DNA of 61,860 bases, taken from assembly GCA_022819905.1 (NCBI GenBank), contig JAJEGJ010000002.1:1-61860 (forward strand), given 5' to 3'. Below are positions 54,693 through 61,860 of the stretch, piece after piece. The notes beneath the pieces were generated by a model. The model had not been told where the DNA came from. It was given only the letters and a program-made list of their open reading frames with translations, and ran no database searches. The DNA is from Alphaproteobacteria bacterium. GTDB taxonomy: Bacteria > Pseudomonadota > Alphaproteobacteria > TMED109. How positions within the stretch are numbered: position 1 is the first letter of the stretch; every line of letters begins with the position of its first letter. The position numbers and the translations under genes were made by a program.

Positions 54693-55610
54693 TCACGCTT
54701 CGCTGATCCATTCCTCCACCAGCCGCCGCGCGATCGACACCTTGCCGGGCAGTCGAAACGTCTCGTTCTCGGGGCTGGCGCGCAGTTCCTCGCGGGTGAA
54801 CCAACTGGCCTGCTCCAGTTCGTCCGTGTCGATCTGCAGTTGATCGTCTGCGGTCTCGGCCCGAAATCCCAGCATCAGCGACGAGGGAAAGGGCCACGGC
54901 TGGGAGTGGCGGTACTCGGGGCGGCCAACGACGCGCAGCCCTGCCTCCTCGGCGACCTCGCGGATGACGGTTTCCTCCATGCTCTCGCCGATCTCGACGA
55001 AGCCCGCGAGCGTGGAATGCATGCCCGGCGGCCACGTCGCCTGGCGGCCCAGCAGGCACCGATCTCGATGCGTGACCAGCATGATGACGGCCGGGTCGAC
55101 CCGGGGAAACCAGCGTTCGCCGCAGCTCGGTCGCGTGCAGACGCGGGCGTGACCGGCGTCAATCGAGGATGTCGGTGATCCGCACTTGCCGCACCAACGC
55201 GCCCGCCGGTGCCAGTACAGCAGACCGCGGGCGGCCGCCATGATCGCGCCGTCGTCGCGGGTCACCAGCGGTGCGAGGGACCGCAGATCGGCGAACACGC
55301 CCCCGGTTCCGGCAAGGATGTCGACGAGCGGATCGTCGGCCGCCGAGATGTCGCATGCATAGTGCGGCACGGCGTCCCGTTCGCCGAGAAAGACGGTGTC
55401 GTCCGCCGACTTCACAAGCTCCCGGGCGAGCGCCCCCTGTTGCCACAGCGGCTGCGGGGTGGCTTCGTCCTGCACGTGGTGGCGGTTGCGCCACAGCGCG
55501 AGCACGCGCACATCGCGGCCGGATTGAATGGCCTGGAGCCAGCCGGTCTCGGCGCGCCGCAAGTGGGCCCGATGCAGGGGGTATCCGCTGTAGAAGTTGG
55601 TGGCAGGCAT
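54693..55610 (-). CDS. nudC: NAD-capped RNA hydrolase / NADH pyrophosphatase
   Basis: About 305 residues. The zinc ribbon is CGKCG...CTRPSC (residues about 140-165), followed by the Nudix box (GFVEIGESMEETVIREVAEEAGL pattern at 203-225, shown here in part) and the NudC-specific SQPWPFPSSL. It splits NAD(H) and decaps NAD-RNA. Start at ATG 55608-55610, the natural family start; the frame upstream runs antisense to dnaX. It is convergent with pheA across a 270-base gap without a clear terminator. Confidence 0.93.
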   Translation of the reverse strand: MPATNFYSGYPLHRAHLRRAETGWLQAIQSGRDVRVLALWRNRHHVQDEATPQPLWQQGALARELVKSADDTVFLGERDAVPHYACDISAADDPLVDILAGTGGVFADLRSLAPLVTRDDGAIMAAARGLLYWHRRARWCGKCGSPTSSIDAGHARVCTRPSCGERWFPRVDPAVIMLVTHRDRCLLGRQATWPPGMHSTLAGFVEIGESMEETVIREVAEEAGLRVVGRPEYRHSQPWPFPSSLMLGFRAETADDQLQIDTDELEQASWFTREELRASPENETFRLPGKVSIARRLVEEWISEA

Positions 55611-55716
55611 GGGCGTCGTGAAGCTACTTGAAGGACGGTGGCATGCAAGCTGCGGGAGCGATTGGCAGAGTGTGCCGTCGAAGCCGCAGCCCGTCGTTGG
55701 GCGCCGCACCGCCAGC

Positions 55717-55744
55717 ATGACGAACCCACTGTGTCCGGTATAGT
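55717..55744 (+). promoter_or_regulatory. Candidate dnaX promoter
   Basis: ATGACG (55717-55722), a 16-base spacer and TATAGT (55739-55744) resemble sigma-70 hexamers 38 bases ahead of the dnaX start codon, in the divergent gap to nudC. Confidence 0.35.
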
Positions 55745-55782
55745 CGAAAAAGGCCTGGCGCGGGCCGGAACGAGAGGTTCGC

Positions 55783-57588
55783 GTGACAGAAACTGGCGGC
55801 TTGCTGGAGCTTGGCACGGCTGGCGATCCGGAGGCCAAGGGCCCACCGGCGGCAGATCAGGAGCAGGGAACGGATTCCGGTCAGCCTGCGTACCTGGTGC
55901 TGGCGCGGAAGTACCGTCCGTCGACATTCGAGGACCTGCTCGGCCAGGAGGTGCTGGTCCGCACGTTGACCAACGCGTTCGAGCAGGGGCGGATCGCGCA
56001 CGCATTCCTCTTTGTCGGCGTGCGTGGCGTCGGCAAGACCACCACCGCACGCATCATTGCCCGCGGGCTGAATTGCCTGAGCAGCAGTAACCCGACGGTG
56101 CGCCCATGCGGCGAATGCGCCTCCTGCACCGAGGCGCTCGCTGAGCGGCACCTTGACATTCTCGAAATTGACGGTGCGAGTCACACCGGCGTCGACGACG
56201 TGCGGGAACTGACCGATGCCGCGCACTACCGCCCGACGACGGGGCGTTACAAGGTGTACATCGTGGACGAGGTCCACATGTTGTCGCAGGCGGCGTTCAA
56301 CGCGCTTCTCAAGACACTGGAAGAGCCGCCGGCGCACGTCGTGTTCATCTTTTGCACGACGGAAGTGCGGCGCGTTCCGGTGACCGTGCTGTCGCGCTGC
56401 CAACGGTTTGATTTGCTGCGGGTTCCGCAGGAACTTCTCGTGGAGCTTTTTCGCCGGATTGTGGAACTGGAGGCAGCGCGCATCGACGACGAGGCGCTGC
56501 GACTGATTGCCCGGGCTGCCGACGGATCGGTGCGGGACGGGTTGTCCATCCTTGATCAGGCGATCAGCCACCAGGGCGGCGTCATCGAGGCGCCCGCAAC
56601 GCGGGACATGCTGGGGTTTGCGGATCGCACCCTGATCTTCGACCTGTTCGAGCGGATCATGGCCGGCGAGGCCGCGGCGGCCCTTGAGCAGCTCAACCGG
56701 CTGTATGCCGCGGGGGCCGAACCGCGCGTGGTCCTGGAAGACATGCTGGGGCTGACCCACTGGCTGTCCCGCATCCGCGTGGCGCCGGAAAGCGCAGAGG
56801 CGCCCGAGGTGCCCGAACACGAACGGACGCGCGGCCGGGAGCTGGCGGAGAAACTGTCCGTCCCGGTACTGGCGCGAACCTGGCAGATGATCCTGCGCGC
56901 ACTGGAAGAGGCCGGTTCCGCCCCGGATTCGCGCAGCGCGATCGAGATGGCCGTCATTCGCCTGTGCTTCGTGGCCGACCTGCCGGATCCCGGCACGCTG
57001 GTGCGGCGTCTTGGCACCGAAGGCGCGGCCCCGGAGGCTGATCCGGCGCCGGCCGCCGCACCGCCACTGGCGCCGTCTCCGGGCGGACGAGGCCGCGCCG
57101 TGGCGGCAATGCCCGGCGGCTCGCAGGCGGTGGCCGAGCCGGCCAGCGCGCGGCCGCCGCCCCAAGGGTCGGCCGCTCCCGCCACGTTCGAGGGCCTCAT
57201 CGATCGGTTGCGGGACCGCAAGCACGTGCGCCTGGTGTACGGGCTCGAGAACTACGTCCATCTCGTCAGGTACGATCCCCACCAGCGGCAACTCGAGTAC
57301 CGGGTGTCGGAGGGGGCACCGCAGGGGTTTGTCGAGTCGCTCGCAAAGAACCTCGAACGCACCACCGGGTTTCGCTGGTTACTCGTGCTCGTACAATCCG
57401 GCGGGCAGGAGACCGTGCGCGAGCAGCGCGTGAAGCAGCACGAGGTGCGGATACGCCATGCCGAAGCCCAGTCCATCGTCAAGACAGCGCGCCGGCGGGT
57501 TCGCAACCTGCCCGACGGCATGCGGGTCGGCGAGCCGACTGTCAACGAAGTGAGAGAACGGTCGGTGGCCAAGGAGGACCAAGCATGA
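55783..57588 (+). CDS. dnaX: DNA polymerase III tau/gamma subunit
   Basis: This 601-residue clamp-loader ATPase has Walker A GVRGVGKT (79-86), zinc cysteines 98, 109, 112 and 115, Walker B DEVH (162-165) and the SRC motif (204-206). A Pro/Ala-rich linker (about 415-465) leads to a tau C-terminal domain ending near 560. It loads the beta clamp and couples polymerase to helicase. Start is GTG 55783, with GAGAGG upstream. Its stop overlaps ybaB by 4 bases, the conserved dnaX-ybaB-recR order. No dnaX frameshift slippery run of As was noticed. Confidence 0.96.
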   Translation: MTETGGLLELGTAGDPEAKGPPAADQEQGTDSGQPAYLVLARKYRPSTFEDLLGQEVLVRTLTNAFEQGRIAHAFLFVGVRGVGKTTTARIIARGLNCLSSSNPTVRPCGECASCTEALAERHLDILEIDGASHTGVDDVRELTDAAHYRPTTGRYKVYIVDEVHMLSQAAFNALLKTLEEPPAHVVFIFCTTEVRRVPVTVLSRCQRFDLLRVPQELLVELFRRIVELEAARIDDEALRLIARAADGSVRDGLSILDQAISHQGGVIEAPATRDMLGFADRTLIFDLFERIMAGEAAAALEQLNRLYAAGAEPRVVLEDMLGLTHWLSRIRVAPESAEAPEVPEHERTRGRELAEKLSVPVLARTWQMILRALEEAGSAPDSRSAIEMAVIRLCFVADLPDPGTLVRRLGTEGAAPEADPAPAAAPPLAPSPGGRGRAVAAMPGGSQAVAEPASARPPPQGSAAPATFEGLIDRLRDRKHVRLVYGLENYVHLVRYDPHQRQLEYRVSEGAPQGFVESLAKNLERTTGFRWLLVLVQSGGQETVREQRVKQHEVRIRHAEAQSIVKTARRRVRNLPDGMRVGEPTVNEVRERSVAKEDQA

Positions 57589-57902
57589 GTTTTGCCGACC
57601 TGCTCGAGAGCATGGGGAGTCTGAAGGAAGGTCTTGCGGACCTGCAAGGAAAACTGCGCGGCCTCGAGTTCACCGGCGAGGGCGGCGCCGGGCTGGTGCG
57701 GGTGACCGTCAACGGGGTGGGAGACTGCGTTCGGGTCGAAATCGATCCGTCGCTGACCTCCGATTTGCCGATGCTGCAGGATCTCGTGGTGGCAGCCCAG
57801 AATCAGGCGAGAGCACGGATGGAACAGAAGGTGCAGGAAGAGGTGAAGACGACGATGGGCTCGATTCTGCCGATTCCGCCTTGGTTGCTGTCACGGCTCT
57901 AA
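57585..57902 (+). CDS. ybaB: YbaB/EbfC nucleoid-associated protein
   Basis: This 105-residue DNA-binding dimer shows the core pattern: helical start, GEGGAGLVRVTVNGVGDCVRVEIDPSL (about 32-58) and LQDLVVAAQNQARARMEQKVQEE. It binds DNA non-specifically and lies between dnaX and recR as usual. It overlaps dnaX by 4 bases and is 9 bases from recR. Confidence 0.94.
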   Translation: MSFADLLESMGSLKEGLADLQGKLRGLEFTGEGGAGLVRVTVNGVGDCVRVEIDPSLTSDLPMLQDLVVAAQNQARARMEQKVQEEVKTTMGSILPIPPWLLSRL

Positions 57903-57911
57903 CCGTTCCGG

Positions 57912-58529
57912 ATGTCCGACCAGACTGAGCCGATCCAGGTACTGGTGGACCGCCTGGCGCGGCTGCCGGGTCTGGGTCCTCGGTCGGCGCGACGAATCAC
58001 GATCCACCTTCTCAAGCGCCGCAATGCCACCATGCGAGAGGTGATCGAGGCATTGCGGGCGGCTGCCGAAGCGGTTCGTCCATGCAGTGTCTGCGGGAGC
58101 CTGGATACCAGGGACCCGTGCGGAATATGTCAGGACCCGAAGCGCGACGTGCGGGCGCTCTGTGTGGTCGAGGACGTTGCCGATGTGTGGGCGCTCGAGC
58201 GCGCGCGCGCGTTCGCCGGACGGTACCACGTACTGGGCGGCACGCTCAATGCGCTCGACGGCGTGGGACCCGAGGACTTGACAGTGGAATCCCTGGTGCA
58301 GCGCGCGGCCGAGCACGGGGTGCAGGAGGTAATTCTGGCACTTTCCGCCACGGTCGACGGGCAGGTCACCGCCCACTACGTGGCCGAACGACTAGATGGA
58401 GTGGATGTCCGCGTCACCCGCCTTGCGCAGGGGGTTCCGGTCGGCGGCGAGCTCGACTACCTGGACGAAGGAACGCTCGGCGCCGCGCTGGCTGCCCGGC
58501 GCGCATTTGACGGCGCGGACCCGCTCTGA
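57912..58529 (+). CDS. recR: Recombination mediator RecR
   Basis: This 205-residue protein has an N-terminal HhH region ([15 protein letters not shown], 15-29), a four-cysteine zinc finger (Cys58, 61, 70, 73), a TOPRIM domain ([12 protein letters not shown]) and the C-terminal Walker-like segment. With RecF and RecO it loads RecA onto gapped DNA. Last gene of dnaX-ybaB-recR, converging with rmuC 10 bases away. Confidence 0.96.
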   Translation: MSDQTEPIQVLVDRLARLPGLGPRSARRITIHLLKRRNATMREVIEALRAAAEAVRPCSVCGSLDTRDPCGICQDPKRDVRALCVVEDVADVWALERARAFAGRYHVLGGTLNALDGVGPEDLTVESLVQRAAEHGVQEVILALSATVDGQVTAHYVAERLDGVDVRVTRLAQGVPVGGELDYLDEGTLGAALAARRAFDGADPL

Positions 58530-58539
58530 GGTCCAGGCG

Positions 58540-59595
58540 CTACCGGTCGCCTGCGGGCGGCGCACCCTGAACCGCCGTTGACCCTGCAATGGCATCCGCG
58601 TCGCCGCCGACCTCAACTTCCCGGATCTTTTCTGCCCGGTTCTGAATCTTTCGGCTCGACGTCTCGATGTCGCGAAGGTCCTTGTCCGCCTGTGCGAAGT
58701 GCCGCTGGAGGTTGCTGACGCGGGTGTCCAGCCGGTTCAGATCCTGCATCAGATGGCCCAGTTCAACCTGAATCAGGTTGGCGTTCGTCCGGAAGTCGGC
58801 GTCGCGGAGCACGCCCCGAATCGTATTGAGAAGCGCCATGGTGGTCGACGGCGAAGCGATCCCGATTCGCGACTCGAACGCGTATTCGACGGTCTTCCGA
58901 AAGCTCGCGTGGAGTTCGGCGAACAGCGATTCGCTGGGCAGGAACATCACCGCCCAGTCGGAGGTCTCGCCCGGCACGATGTAGCGATCCCGGATGTCGG
59001 AAATGTGCTTCTTGAAGGCCGATTCAAGATTCCGCCGGGCGTCCCGTTCCTCCGCCGTGCCGCGAGCCTCGAGGAAGGCGCGGTAGCTCGTGATCGGGAA
59101 TTTCGAATCGATCGCGATGGGCCCCGGCGGGTGCGGCAGCATGACCAGGCAGTCAACCCGATTCCGGTTGGAGAGGGTTCGCTGGAATGCATATGCCTTC
59201 GGCGGAAGCGCCTGATGTACGAGGTTCTCGAGCTGTACTTCGCCGAAGGCGCCCGCAGCCTGCTTGTTGGCCAGCAGGTTCTGCAGTTCGATAACGTGCG
59301 TGTCGAGCTTCTCGATCCGCCTGTGAGCTTCGCGGATTTCACCGATCCGCTCGCGAAGTCCGGCCAGCGTCCGGTTCGTTTCGCTGGCCTGCCGGCCGGA
59401 CGCCTCGTCGATCGTCTTCCAGCGAAGTTCGAGGGTCTCGACGAACGATTGGATCTTGCCCTCCGTCCGGTTGATCGAGTCCCGCAGCGTGACCAGATCG
59501 CCGTCGGGCCGCCGGGGCCGCAGCAACAGGCCGACGATCAGGCACAGGACGCCGACGGCCGTGCCGATCAGCAACTCGAGCCCGCTCACATCCAT
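58540..59595 (-). CDS. rmuC: RmuC-family DNA recombination protein
   Basis: About 351 residues: an N-terminal membrane helix (6-25, GLELLIGTAVGVLCLIVGLL), a coiled-coil region (about 40-110) and the RmuC nuclease-fold domain with GAFGEVQLENLV, IAIDSKFPITSYRAFLEA (shown in pattern) and AVMFLPSESLF. It limits inversions and is thought to cut DNA structures. Start at ATG 59593-59595, which begins at the membrane helix; the open frame upstream lies in the SDR gene end. Confidence 0.9.
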   Translation of the reverse strand: MDVSGLELLIGTAVGVLCLIVGLLLRPRRPDGDLVTLRDSINRTEGKIQSFVETLELRWKTIDEASGRQASETNRTLAGLRERIGEIREAHRRIEKLDTHVIELQNLLANKQAAGAFGEVQLENLVHQALPPKAYAFQRTLSNRNRVDCLVMLPHPPGPIAIDSKFPITSYRAFLEARGTAEERDARRNLESAFKKHISDIRDRYIVPGETSDWAVMFLPSESLFAELHASFRKTVEYAFESRIGIASPSTTMALLNTIRGVLRDADFRTNANLIQVELGHLMQDLNRLDTRVSNLQRHFAQADKDLRDIETSSRKIQNRAEKIREVEVGGDADAIAGSTAVQGAPPAGDR

Positions 59596-59611
59596 GGTCG
59601 GCACGCGAAAT

Positions 59612-60406
59612 TCAGATGTAGTTGCGGACGATTCCGCCGTCGACGCGCAACGATGCACCGTTGGTTGCGATCGACGCCGGGCTGCAGACGTAGCAGATCA
59701 GGTTCGCCACCTCCTCCGGCGTCGTGTACCGGCCGAGCAGGGACGATGTCTTGCGAACCGTGAAGGTCTCTCGCTTCAGCTCATCCACCGTGCGCCGTTC
59801 GGCCTGCGCCAGTCGCTGCAGCCGATCGGACTGCGTCTCGACCCAGGTGGGTCCGGGCAGCACCGAATTGACCGTCACGCCGGTACCGCCGGTTGTTTCT
59901 GCCAGCCCGCGCCCGATCGCCAGCTGGGCCGCCTTGCTGAATCCGTACGGGATCATGTCCGGCGGGATATGGACACCTGATTCGCTCGAGACAAACACGA
60001 TTCGGCCCCAGTCCTTCTGCACCATTGCCGGGAGATAGTGTCGAGCCAGCCGCACGCCGCTCATGACATTCACCTGAAAGTACTCCTGCCATTCCGTGTC
60101 ATCGAACTCGGCGAACGGGCGCATATGGTAGATGCCGAGATTGTTGACCAGGACGTCGACCACCGGCACCGCGGCCGTGAGTGCGCGGCAGCCTGCGGCG
60201 GTGCCGAGGTCGCCCGCAACGGTCTGTACCGACGCGCCTGGCCGCCCGGCGCGAAACTCTTCGCCCGCCGGCGCGACGCTTTCCGGTGTACGTCCGTGCA
60301 GCACCACTTGGGCCCCCATGTCCGCCAGTCCGCAGAGCGTGGCGTAGCCAATGCCCCGGGTCGAACCGGTGACCAGCGCCGTGCGGCCGGTGAGATCAAG
60401 ATCCAT
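59612..60406 (-). CDS. Short-chain dehydrogenase/reductase
   Basis: This 264-residue NAD(P)-dependent SDR has TGSTRGIG (14-21), NNLG (88-91), and the catalytic triad Ser in VSSESG, Tyr in YGFSK and Lys of the same motif. It ends with ICYVCSPASIATNGASLRVDGG, typical of FabG-like oxidoreductases. The substrate cannot be told. It precedes rmuC by 16 bases on the same strand. Confidence 0.92.
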   Translation of the reverse strand: MDLDLTGRTALVTGSTRGIGYATLCGLADMGAQVVLHGRTPESVAPAGEEFRAGRPGASVQTVAGDLGTAAGCRALTAAVPVVDVLVNNLGIYHMRPFAEFDDTEWQEYFQVNVMSGVRLARHYLPAMVQKDWGRIVFVSSESGVHIPPDMIPYGFSKAAQLAIGRGLAETTGGTGVTVNSVLPGPTWVETQSDRLQRLAQAERRTVDELKRETFTVRKTSSLLGRYTTPEEVANLICYVCSPASIATNGASLRVDGGIVRNYI

Positions 60407-60528
60407 GGTTGCCAGACTCGGTTCTCCAGGCAGCGTCTAGCATGGAAACGCCGCGTTCGCGCCCCGGTGCGACCCCCGTCGCGACGCGCGGTAGTATGAG
60501 CGTCCCACGAGATTCCGGATTCTGGTTC

Positions 60529-61173
60529 ATGTCTTCCAACCCCGCTGCTCCCTCTCAGACCTCCACGTTGGCCGCAGAGCTTCTGCCGGCGCCTGCGCTG
60601 CCGCAGCTGCTGCGGGACGCCATGCTGGTGCTCGCGGGATCCGCCATCGTGGCCGCATCGGCGCGCCTGACGATTCCGCTGGAACCGGTGCCGGTGACGG
60701 GGCAGACGTTCGGAGTACTGGTGGTCGCCATGGCGCTGGGTTCACGACTCGGAACGTTGGCGCTCGCAGCCTACCTGATCGAGGGTCTGGCGGGCCTTCC
60801 GGTGTTCGCCGGTGGAGCCTCCGGACCGGGCGCGATCGCGGGCCCGAGCGGCGGGTACCTGATCGGGTACTTGCCGGCAGCCTGGTTGATAGGGCGCCTG
60901 GCGGAACTGGGCTGGGATCGGACTGTGACCCGCACGGCGCTGGCCATGCTGGCGGGGAATGTCGCGCTCTACGTGCCCGGGATGCTGTGGCTCGGGTGGC
61001 ACGTTTCGGGGCTGCCGGCAGAGGAATTAGGCGGTGAGTCGCTCGTGACGGTGGTCCTGTGGGGTGGTCTGATTCCCTTTATTCCGGGAGACGCCATCAA
61101 GTTGGCGCTCGCGGCAGTGGTCATGCCGCTGGGCTGGAAGCTGGCAAGGTGGAAGGGCGGCCAACCGCTCTAA
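60529..61173 (+). CDS. bioY: BioY biotin transporter (ECF S component)
   Basis: About 214 residues with six membrane helices and the BioY motifs TIPLEPVPVTGQTFGVLVVA (45-64) and AGPSGGYLIGYLPAAWLIG. It is the substrate-binding subunit for biotin uptake; bioM and bioN are not adjacent, so it may work alone or with a shared energising module. The start is uncertain: ATG 60529 gives family length; ATG 60496 and earlier ones in frame are possible. It is convergent with recA. Confidence 0.88.
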   Translation: MSSNPAAPSQTSTLAAELLPAPALPQLLRDAMLVLAGSAIVAASARLTIPLEPVPVTGQTFGVLVVAMALGSRLGTLALAAYLIEGLAGLPVFAGGASGPGAIAGPSGGYLIGYLPAAWLIGRLAELGWDRTVTRTALAMLAGNVALYVPGMLWLGWHVSGLPAEELGGESLVTVVLWGGLIPFIPGDAIKLALAAVVMPLGWKLARWKGGQPL

Positions 61174-61186
61174 GTCCCGTGTCGGT

Positions 61187-61219
61187 CCGGGGCGGCCGTG
61201 CCGTCGCCGGCTGCCCCGG
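61187..61219. terminator. Stem-loop between convergent bioY and recA
   Basis: CCGGGGCGGCC (61187-61197) pairs with GGCTGCCCCGG (61209-61219) over 11 bp with one G-U wobble and an 11-base loop. It lies 14 bases after the bioY stop and 7 bases after the recA stop, so it could stop transcription from both sides. No U-run follows on either strand. Confidence 0.45.
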
Positions 61220-61225
61220 TTCCGG

Positions 61226-61860
61226 TCAGGCCGACATGTCAGCGGTTCTTCCCGCTTCCTGGGGTTCCGCGGTCGGTCGCAAGCCTTCGGCCTCGCGAAT
61301 GGCGGCTTCGATGAGACCCGCCACGTCAGGATGTTCGCGAAGATAAACCTTTGCGTTCTCACGACCCTGACCGATCCGCTCACTGTCATAGGAGTACCAG
61401 GACCCGGCTTTCTCGATCACGCCGTGCTTCACGCCGAGGTCCAGCATCTCGCCCAGTTTGGAAATACCCTCCCCGTACATGATGTCGAATTCCACCGTCT
61501 TGAAGGGAGGGGCCATCTTGTTCTTGACGACGCGGACACGCGTCTGATTGCCGACGACGTCCGCCCCGTTCTTGATCTGCCCGATTCTCCGGATGTCCAG
61601 ACGCACAGAAGCATAGAATTTCAGCGCGTTACCACCGGAGGTGGTCTCCGGACTGCCGTACATCACGCCCACCTTCATCCGGATCTGGTTGATGAAAATC
61701 ACGATCGTCCGGGATTTGGAGATGGAGCCGGTCAGCTTGCGCAACGCCTGACTCATGAGCCGGGCCTGCAGACCGACATGGGTGTCCCCCATCTCGCCCT
61801 CAAGTTCTGCACGCGGGACCAGGGCCGCCACGCTGTCGATCACCAGCACGTCGATCGCGC
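61226..61860 (-). CDS. recA: Recombinase RecA, truncated by the window edge
   Basis: The C-terminal two-thirds is visible (about 211 residues). Present are [20 protein letters not shown] (Walker B and onward), [35 protein letters not shown] (loop L1/L2 region pattern) and the C-terminal DNA-gateway domain. The P-loop and start lie outside the window. It is the central strand-exchange protein of homologous recombination and the SOS coprotease. It converges with bioY, 52 bases apart. Confidence 0.97.
   Translation of the reverse strand, partial: AIDVLVIDSVAALVPRAELEGEMGDTHVGLQARLMSQALRKLTGSISKSRTIVIFINQIRMKVGVMYGSPETTSGGNALKFYASVRLDIRRIGQIKNGADVVGNQTRVRVVKNKMAPPFKTVEFDIMYGEGISKLGEMLDLGVKHGVIEKAGSWYSYDSERIGQGRENAKVYLREHPDVAGLIEAAIREAEGLRPTAEPQEAGRTADMSA

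Noticed and set aside
1..61860. CRISPR array, prophage or integron
   Set aside because: No spaced identical repeats, no phage structural genes, integrase or attC-like arrays were seen anywhere.

Overview
This is a GC-rich chromosomal window that most likely comes from an alphaproteobacterium of Rhodospirillales type. The assignment rests on gene content. There is a short HprK kinase with HPr, an EIIA-Man protein, PtsN and RpoN beside the lpt genes. There is also hpnCDE for squalene (hopanoid precursor) synthesis with ispA, a DUF3035 lipoprotein beside lspA-ileS-ribF, a dnaX-ybaB-recR block, and Kdo/LPS genes of a Gram-negative envelope. No rRNA or tRNA gene was recognised. The window cuts recA at its right end.

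Layout. 1-10.5 kb is accessory and gene-poor. It holds a cupin, a TbpB-like surface lipoprotein, a Tat-exported amidohydrolase, a hipBA toxin-antitoxin pair with a well-marked promoter and operators, and an AAA/DUF4143 ATPase with an unusual C-terminal extension. These are separated by long stretches without recognisable genes and with a few remnants. 10.5-15 kb (minus strand) holds a glutathione S-transferase, then murU-amgK-tsaE-ahcY (cell-wall recycling, t6A tRNA modification, methyl cycle). 15.3-17.8 kb (plus) is a compact three-gene operon of a sialidase-fold secreted protein and two polytopic membrane proteins of unknown function. 17.9-24.7 kb (minus) is one long run, rnd-kdsD-lptC-lptA-lptB-rpoN-ptsN-hprK-EIIA-ptsH, joining Kdo synthesis and LPS transport to the nitrogen-type PTS.

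24.8-32.2 kb (minus) carries a TrpB2-type tryptophan synthase beta chain and the translation genes rpmI-rplT-pheS-pheT-lepA. 32.4-40 kb holds a ketoglutarate-semialdehyde-type dehydrogenase with an overlapping TPR protein, a convergent MOFRL glycerate kinase, and a large fused indolepyruvate:ferredoxin oxidoreductase. 40.1-47.3 kb (minus) is an isoprenoid/envelope block: hpnC, hpnD, hpnE, ispA, then a LolA-like protein translationally coupled to an outer-membrane barrel. 47.7-52.6 kb (minus) is ribF-ileS-lspA-DUF3035 lipoprotein. 52.8-61.9 kb holds kdsB-pheA, nudC, dnaX-ybaB-recR, rmuC, a short-chain dehydrogenase, bioY and the 3' two-thirds of recA.

Most of the window is ordinary core genome. 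The parts that look least explained are the 15.3-17.8 kb three-gene envelope operon, the hipBA/ATPase islet with its elongated coiled-coil HipB, the ATPase C-terminal domain, the DUF3035 protein with a duplicated amphipathic-acidic motif, the LolA-like/barrel pair beside squalene synthesis, and several orphan palindromes in gene-free DNA.
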